Of a stretch of 10,355 nt of DNA, positions 6,571 to 10,355 are shown in pieces. Location: the NCBI GenBank assembly GCA_031278135.1, contig JAITKY010000280.1:1-10355 (forward strand), in the 5' to 3' direction. Position 1 is the first letter of the stretch, and each line of letters begins with the position of its first letter. The notes beneath the pieces were generated by a model. The model had not been told where the DNA came from, made no database searches, and was given only the letters and a program-made list of their open reading frames with translations. A program made the translations under genes and the position numbers. The DNA comes from Prevotellaceae bacterium. GTDB taxonomy: Bacteria > Bacteroidota > Bacteroidia > Bacteroidales > UBA932.

Positions 6571-6664
6571 AAAATAACTAATTATCCCATAATATCGCCC
6601 AGTCTGGCACCGTTGATTTTGCGTATGGCGATTTCGCATGTTTGTTTTGGGATTTCTCCGTCGG

Positions 6665-6683
6665 CCTCCACCCTCCCCTACCC
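6665..6683 (-). other. G-rich tract, possible G-quadruplex
   Basis: The minus strand reads GGGTAGGGGAGGGTGGAGG, five G-tracts of 2-4 with 1-2 base loops, 28 bases after the DUF2723 stop codon. A two-tetrad quadruplex is possible in DNA or in the mRNA 3' end. Twelve bases of it (6673-6684) recur inverted at 2580-2591, just beyond another gene end. Confidence 0.4.
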
Positions 6684-6710
6684 TTTTCAAATTTCGTTAA
6701 TACGTCTAAC

Positions 6711-9686
6711 TCATTCTTTTACATTACTTAATATACTTTCGGCCTGTTTGAACAAATCCTGTTGATTGTATTTTTTGAGAATGCCCGATAAATTGCGCAA
6801 GCCATTATACGCAACATACATGTTCTGCTCAATGAACGAATTCGATTTGAACTTTTCGTTCGACCGTAAACGTGAATAATATTCGATTTCCTTTTGATAG
6901 TCGTCTATTAGACGCTGTGACAGTGAAATGCCATATTCCGTCAAGCCGGAATAGAAGTAGTTTTCGACTACCGGATTTACGCTGTAGGCATACATCGAAT
7001 AGACAGCGCTCGAAACGTTGCGCTCCATTTCGGGTAAAACTTCGTGGTATTTTTTCATTAACTGTTGCAGACGGATGGTGTCGCCGGACAAGCGGAGATA
7101 TTCTGCCAAAGCAAAGAAGGTGTTACGGTAGTGTGGAAGCATCTGTTGTCGAGATGTTTCGTCGAGGAAAATATCTGGGTTGTTTAATCCTCTGAAACGA
7201 TATTTGTTTACTAATAAGTCGAATGTTTTGGCGACATCGACAGGATGCCGTTGAGTGTTTTCGGGGAGTAACCTCTTTGTTAAGCCTTCTTCGCGAAGGT
7301 TGTTGTTTATTCCCATGAAAAAGTCATTGTCGTTACCGCCGTAGTAGATTGGACGGTCGTTGATGTTGTTCGCGGCAAAGTCGAGTGCGCCAAGTTTTGC
7401 TCTTGTAATCCAGTTGCCCGACAGTTTGAAGTGGATGTTTGGTGTTATGGATGCTGTATCTTTGATTAAACCCGCTTCGATAAATTTCGATATGTTTACC
7501 GGTAGAATGAGTTCTTTGGTCGGAAATTCGGATACGTCGCGTTCGGAATATTTACGGACTGTTTTGCCGCTATAAAACAGTTGTAATGCTTGTTTGAGAT
7601 TTAGCGATGGGCGTAATTCCCTTATCGGAGCGGGGAATTTTGATTCGCCTGTGATCTGTTCGACGGTTGCGGTCGTCGCTAATGGCGGGGCTTCGTAGGT
7701 GCGACTCATCATTTGCGTATAGTACCAGTCGGATTCCAAGTACATGAAATTGATTATTTTGATGTCCCGTCGAACACCTTCGACTTCCTGATTATACCAT
7801 GTTGTGAAAGTGTCGATGTCGCCAAAGGTGTATAGTATTGCATTTTTATCGCAGGATATCAGGTAATTGTAACCGAAATCTGTAGCGATGTAACGTCCCG
7901 AACGGTCGTGGTCGTCCCAGTTTTGTTGCATCATGATTGCCGGAACAGGAAGTCCAATTAATAATGACATTGATGCGGCTACTGTTTCTTTTGTTATTTT
8001 TGATAATAATTTGAATATATACACTGTACCTAATCCTATCCATATTGCAAATGCGTAGAACGATCCGGCGTATGCATAATCCCTTTCACGCGGCTCGTCG
8101 GGTGTCTGATTCAAGTAGATTATAATGGCTATGCCTGTGAAAAAGAATAATAATGTGACTATTGAGAATCCTTTTTTGTCGTTTTTCAATTGGTATAACA
8201 GTCCGAGCAAACCTAATATTAAAGGTATAAAGTAGTATTTGTTTGTGGCTTTGTTTTCGGCAAGATATTTTGGAGGATTGTCCATCGTACCTAAACGGTA
8301 TTCGTCGATAAATTTTATTCCCGATATCCAATTTCCTCTTGTCGGGTCGGATTTTGAGCCTTGCATGTCGTTTTGTCGTCCGGCAAAATTCCACATAAAG
8401 TACCGCCAGTACATGAATCCCATTTGATAGTCGAAGAAGAAATGAAGATTGTCGCGGAATGTTGGATTTGTTCCTTTTATGTATGATTTATATACTTCTA
8501 TATGTTTGTCTTTCCGGTTGCTCCACATTCGCGGGAAGAGGGTTATTTTTTTGTATTTGACTTCGGAGGTTATGTCTTTTACGTATTTGTTTCCCACCCG
8601 GACGTATGTTTTTTTCGAAATGACGTCATATTTATCGGTGTCGGTGTAATATGGGCCTGTCATCAGTGGTGCAGACCCGTACTGCTCACGGTTGATGTAT
8701 TTTATCAGGGAGAAGATATTGTCGGGTCTGTTCTGATTCATTGGTGTATCGGCAGAGGAACGGATGACTATCATCGCATAACTTCCCATCCCAAGTAAAC
8801 AGAACGACAGTCCAAGCGCTATGGTATTCAATACGATTTGACGTTTTTTTTGTGTGTAATAGATTATATATGAAAGCGCTGCTATCAATGCCACAATAAA
8901 GAACATTAATCCGGAATTTATTGGTAAACCAAAACTGTTTACAAAAAGTAACTCGAACCACGAGGCGATTACCGGTGTCTGCGGTATAATTCCCCAAACT
9001 AATACGCCGAGTAAAATGACTGAAATGATGCTTGTCCATATTATTCCTTTTCGAGTTGTTTTGTATTTTTTGAAGTAATATACGAAGACTATTGCTGGAA
9101 CGACTAAGAGGTTAAGTAAGTGGACACCAATCGATAAACCTGTGATGTAGGCAATCAGTATCAGCCATCGGTTCGACCAAGCATAGTTTGCTTGTTCTTC
9201 CCATTTCAGTATTGCCCAGAATACTACGGCTGTTATGAAGGATGATGCGGCGTAAACTTCGCCTTCGACAGCCGAAAACCAGAATGTGTCGGAAAAAGTG
9301 TAGGCTAATGCTCCGATAATTCCGCAACTCATTATCATGATGTTGTCGGAAATAGAGTATTCAGTTGTTTGCCTGTTCACAAAACGGCGTGCTAAATGCG
9401 TTATGCTCCAGAATAAAAACAGAATTGTGAATGCGCTGCATAATGCCGAAAAAATATTTGCCATCACAGCGACATTTTCGGGCGATGCAAACATTGTAAA
9501 GAGATGTCCCATTAATGCAAACAGCGGGGCTCCGGGTGGATGTCCTACTTCAAGTTTGTCTGCCGACAATATAAATTCGCTGCAATCCCATAAACTTGCT
9601 GTGGACTCAACGGTTGATATATAGGTAAATGTCGCTATCGCAAATACCAGCCATCCTGTAATGTTGTTTAATTTTTTATAATCCAT
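6711..9686 (-). CDS. DUF2723 polytopic membrane protein, probable GT-C protein O-glycosyltransferase
   Basis: A 991-residue inner-membrane protein. The first membrane helix (about 12-26) is followed by a periplasmic loop with E27, D34 and E37 (in WDCSEF) and the block GHPPGAP at 48-54. Acidic residues in the first external loop are typical of GT-C enzymes such as protein O-mannosyltransferases, which use lipid-linked sugars. About a dozen hydrophobic segments run to about residue 570. The family-typical TPDEPRERDYAYAGSFYAF lies near residue 530. The remainder is soluble and probably periplasmic; its last 120 residues look helical and TPR-like. The family is widespread in Bacteroidota and linked to O-glycosylation of exported proteins; the exact sugar and acceptor are not shown by the sequence. 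The start at ATG 9686 agrees with a promoter about 40 bases upstream. It appears to be transcribed alone. The length is normal and there is no frameshift. Confidence 0.88.
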   Translation of the reverse strand: MDYKKLNNITGWLVFAIATFTYISTVESTASLWDCSEFILSADKLEVGHPPGAPLFALMGHLFTMFASPENVAVMANIFSALCSAFTILFLFWSITHLARRFVNRQTTEYSISDNIMIMSCGIIGALAYTFSDTFWFSAVEGEVYAASSFITAVVFWAILKWEEQANYAWSNRWLILIAYITGLSIGVHLLNLLVVPAIVFVYYFKKYKTTRKGIIWTSIISVILLGVLVWGIIPQTPVIASWFELLFVNSFGLPINSGLMFFIVALIAALSYIIYYTQKKRQIVLNTIALGLSFCLLGMGSYAMIVIRSSADTPMNQNRPDNIFSLIKYINREQYGSAPLMTGPYYTDTDKYDVISKKTYVRVGNKYVKDITSEVKYKKITLFPRMWSNRKDKHIEVYKSYIKGTNPTFRDNLHFFFDYQMGFMYWRYFMWNFAGRQNDMQGSKSDPTRGNWISGIKFIDEYRLGTMDNPPKYLAENKATNKYYFIPLILGLLGLLYQLKNDKKGFSIVTLLFFFTGIAIIIYLNQTPDEPRERDYAYAGSFYAFAIWIGLGTVYIFKLLSKITKETVAASMSLLIGLPVPAIMMQQNWDDHDRSGRYIATDFGYNYLISCDKNAILYTFGDIDTFTTWYNQEVEGVRRDIKIINFMYLESDWYYTQMMSRTYEAPPLATTATVEQITGESKFPAPIRELRPSLNLKQALQLFYSGKTVRKYSERDVSEFPTKELILPVNISKFIEAGLIKDTASITPNIHFKLSGNWITRAKLGALDFAANNINDRPIYYGGNDNDFFMGINNNLREEGLTKRLLPENTQRHPVDVAKTFDLLVNKYRFRGLNNPDIFLDETSRQQMLPHYRNTFFALAEYLRLSGDTIRLQQLMKKYHEVLPEMERNVSSAVYSMYAYSVNPVVENYFYSGLTEYGISLSQRLIDDYQKEIEYYSRLRSNEKFKSNSFIEQNMYVAYNGLRNLSGILKKYNQQDLFKQAESILSNVKE

Positions 9687-9702
9687 TTTTTATAATCCTA
9701 TA

Positions 9703-9716
9703 ATGAATACATTCAT
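9703..9716. promoter_or_regulatory. Palindrome in the DUF2723 leader
   Basis: ATGAAT and ATTCAT form perfect 6-base arms around a 2-base spacer (AC). The palindrome lies between the predicted transcription start and the start codon at 9686, a place where a repressor could bind. No regulator is known, and in AT-rich DNA it may be chance. Confidence 0.3.
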
Positions 9717-9728
9717 ATTTTTCTGCGG

Positions 9729-9758
9729 CAAAGGTAATACTTATTTTATATATTCACG
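9729..9758 (-). promoter_or_regulatory. Promoter of the DUF2723 gene
   Basis: The minus strand carries a perfect -7 box TACCTTTG (9736-9729), identical to those of the ABC-F operon and tRNA-Lys. The -33 region is weak: only CGTG (9758-9755) is near the expected spacing. The predicted leader is about 36 nt. Confidence 0.6.
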
Positions 9759-9918
9759 TATTTTTTATATTTTTTTTTTGTTTGAGGCCTCTAAATGAAG
9801 GTTTTTGCATGGTTTGTACATACTTTTTTTATATTGCTTTAATGTGTTTATTATAAATAATATAACGATAAAAAACTGTACCGGAATTTCGATTGGAATA
9901 AAGATTTTTCGGAAAAAA

Positions 9919-9949
9919 TTTGGAGGTTATAAAAAAAGCAGTACCTTTG
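9919..9949 (+). promoter_or_regulatory. Promoter of tRNA-Lys
   Basis: The -33 element TTTG (9919-9922), a 19-base spacer and the -7 element TACCTTTG (9942-9949) fit the Bacteroidota consensus perfectly. Transcription should start about 8-10 bases before the mature tRNA 5' end at 9965. Confidence 0.8.
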
Positions 9950-9964
9950 CAGCCGCTTTTGAAG

Positions 9965-10037
9965 GATTCAGTAGCTCAGCAGGTAGAGCACATCCCTTTT
10001 AAGGATGGGGTCCTGGGTTCGAGCCCCAGCTGGATCA
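9965..10037 (+). tRNA. tRNA-Lys(UUU)
   Basis: A complete 73-base cloverleaf. The acceptor arms GATTCAG (9965-9971) and CTGGATC (10030-10036) pair with one G-T wobble, and the discriminator is A (10037). The D arm is GCTC...GAGC (9974-9989). Anticodon stem CATCC/GGATG encloses loop CTTTTAA (9996-10002) with anticodon TTT at 9998-10000. The T arm is CTGGG-TTCGAGC-CCCAG (10013-10029). CCA is not encoded and must be added after transcription. It reads AAA and AAG lysine codons. Confidence 0.97.
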
Positions 10038-10061
10038 CTCCCCTTTTTTAGAGTGTTTTTT
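10036..10061 (+). terminator. Short terminator of tRNA-Lys
   Basis: CACTC (10036-10040) pairs with GAGTG (10051-10055) around a 10-base loop and is followed by seven T (10055-10061, counting from the T beside the stem). It begins inside the 3' end of the tRNA. The stem is short, so the T-tract must do most of the work. Confidence 0.5.
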
Positions 10062-10355
10062 CTGGAAAATGTCTTTGGAAGTTTAAATTTTTAGGAAAAA
10101 GTTTGTGAAATTTAAAAAGGAAAAATCCGGAAATTTTTAATTGTAATTAGTTGATTATAAGTTTATGAATTGTATGTGTTAAAAATATTTTATCAAAAGA
10201 TGAAAAAAAAGATAGAGTCCTATTTCAATTGTCATCAATTTCAGAACTCCTGACTTGGCGCAGATTACACTGTCGCAATTTTAAGATGTCAAATAATACA
10301 ACGTGCTGATTATTAAAAATAAAATTAAACATTACTGTATTCCCGACATTATTTT
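10062..10355. other. Gene-less AT-rich tail
   Basis: No convincing gene is visible. The only ATG frame of note (from about 10200) ends after 17 codons and resembles nothing known. A small inverted repeat, AATAAT (10292-10297) with ATTATT (10309-10314), is present. The less AT-rich block at 10250-10290 differs from its surroundings and might be the edge of an element that continues past the window. Confidence 0.4.

Noticed and set aside
6520..6690. N-terminal extension of the small helix-turn-helix protein back to TTG 6690
   Set aside because: It starts at TTG, translates a low-complexity G/R/N-rich stretch from a G-rich intergenic element, and runs through the probable promoter at 6540-6570.
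8502..8798. 98-codon plus-strand frame inside the DUF2723 gene
   Set aside because: Complementary shadow of a conserved membrane-protein gene; no start context or family match.
9805..10002. 65-codon plus-strand frame reaching into the tRNA
   Set aside because: It overlaps the tRNA-Lys promoter and tRNA itself and resembles no protein.
9965..10061. tRNA-Lys as an integration site for a mobile element
   Set aside because: No integrase gene and no repeated copy of the tRNA 3' end is visible in the window.
10200..10255. 17-codon MKKKIESYF frame after tRNA-Lys
   Set aside because: Too short, with no promoter or similarity; likely chance in AT-rich DNA.

Overview
The window is AT-rich and looks like chromosomal DNA of a member of the Bacteroidota, probably Bacteroidales. 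Two things support this. Promoters match the Bacteroidota pattern (-33 TTTG, about 19 bases, -7 TAnnTTTG) instead of -35/-10 boxes, and the start codons lack Shine-Dalgarno sequences. The gene families (PpiD/SurA-type isomerase, DUF3109, DUF2723 membrane protein) are also typical of that phylum. No rRNA, CRISPR array, intact insertion sequence or phage gene is visible.

Layout from left to right: (1) 1-266, no gene, with a REP-like hairpin, a terminator for a gene outside the window, and the promoter of the next gene. (2) 267-2372 (+), a membrane-anchored periplasmic PpiD-like peptidyl-prolyl isomerase. (3) 2373-2615, a convergent intergenic region with a 79-nt long-arm inverted repeat and further inverted repeats. 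(4) 2616-5751 (-), an apparent three-gene operon transcribed in the order ABC-F ATPase, UbiX flavin prenyltransferase (ATGA overlap), DUF3109 cysteine-rich protein (29-nt gap). (5) 5752-6198, mostly non-coding, with the operon promoter, an unassigned plus-strand terminator hairpin, a direct repeat and a 17-codon stub resembling the start of a RelE-type toxin. (6) 6199-6519 (-), a small helix-turn-helix protein with an antitoxin-like tail. (7) 6711-9686 (-), a large DUF2723 membrane protein, probably a GT-C type protein O-glycosyltransferase. (8) 9965-10037 (+), tRNA-Lys(UUU) with its own promoter and a short terminator. (9) A gene-less tail to 10355.

Most of the window is housekeeping: envelope protein folding (PpiD), possible O-glycosylation of periplasmic proteins (DUF2723), translation (ABC-F, tRNA-Lys) and prenylated-flavin supply (UbiX). 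I found no clearly new multi-gene system. The points most worth a second look are the broken toxin-antitoxin locus at 6144-6519, the ABC-F promoter lying inside the longest reading frame (which moves the start to a GTG at 5751), and several unexplained structured intergenic elements.
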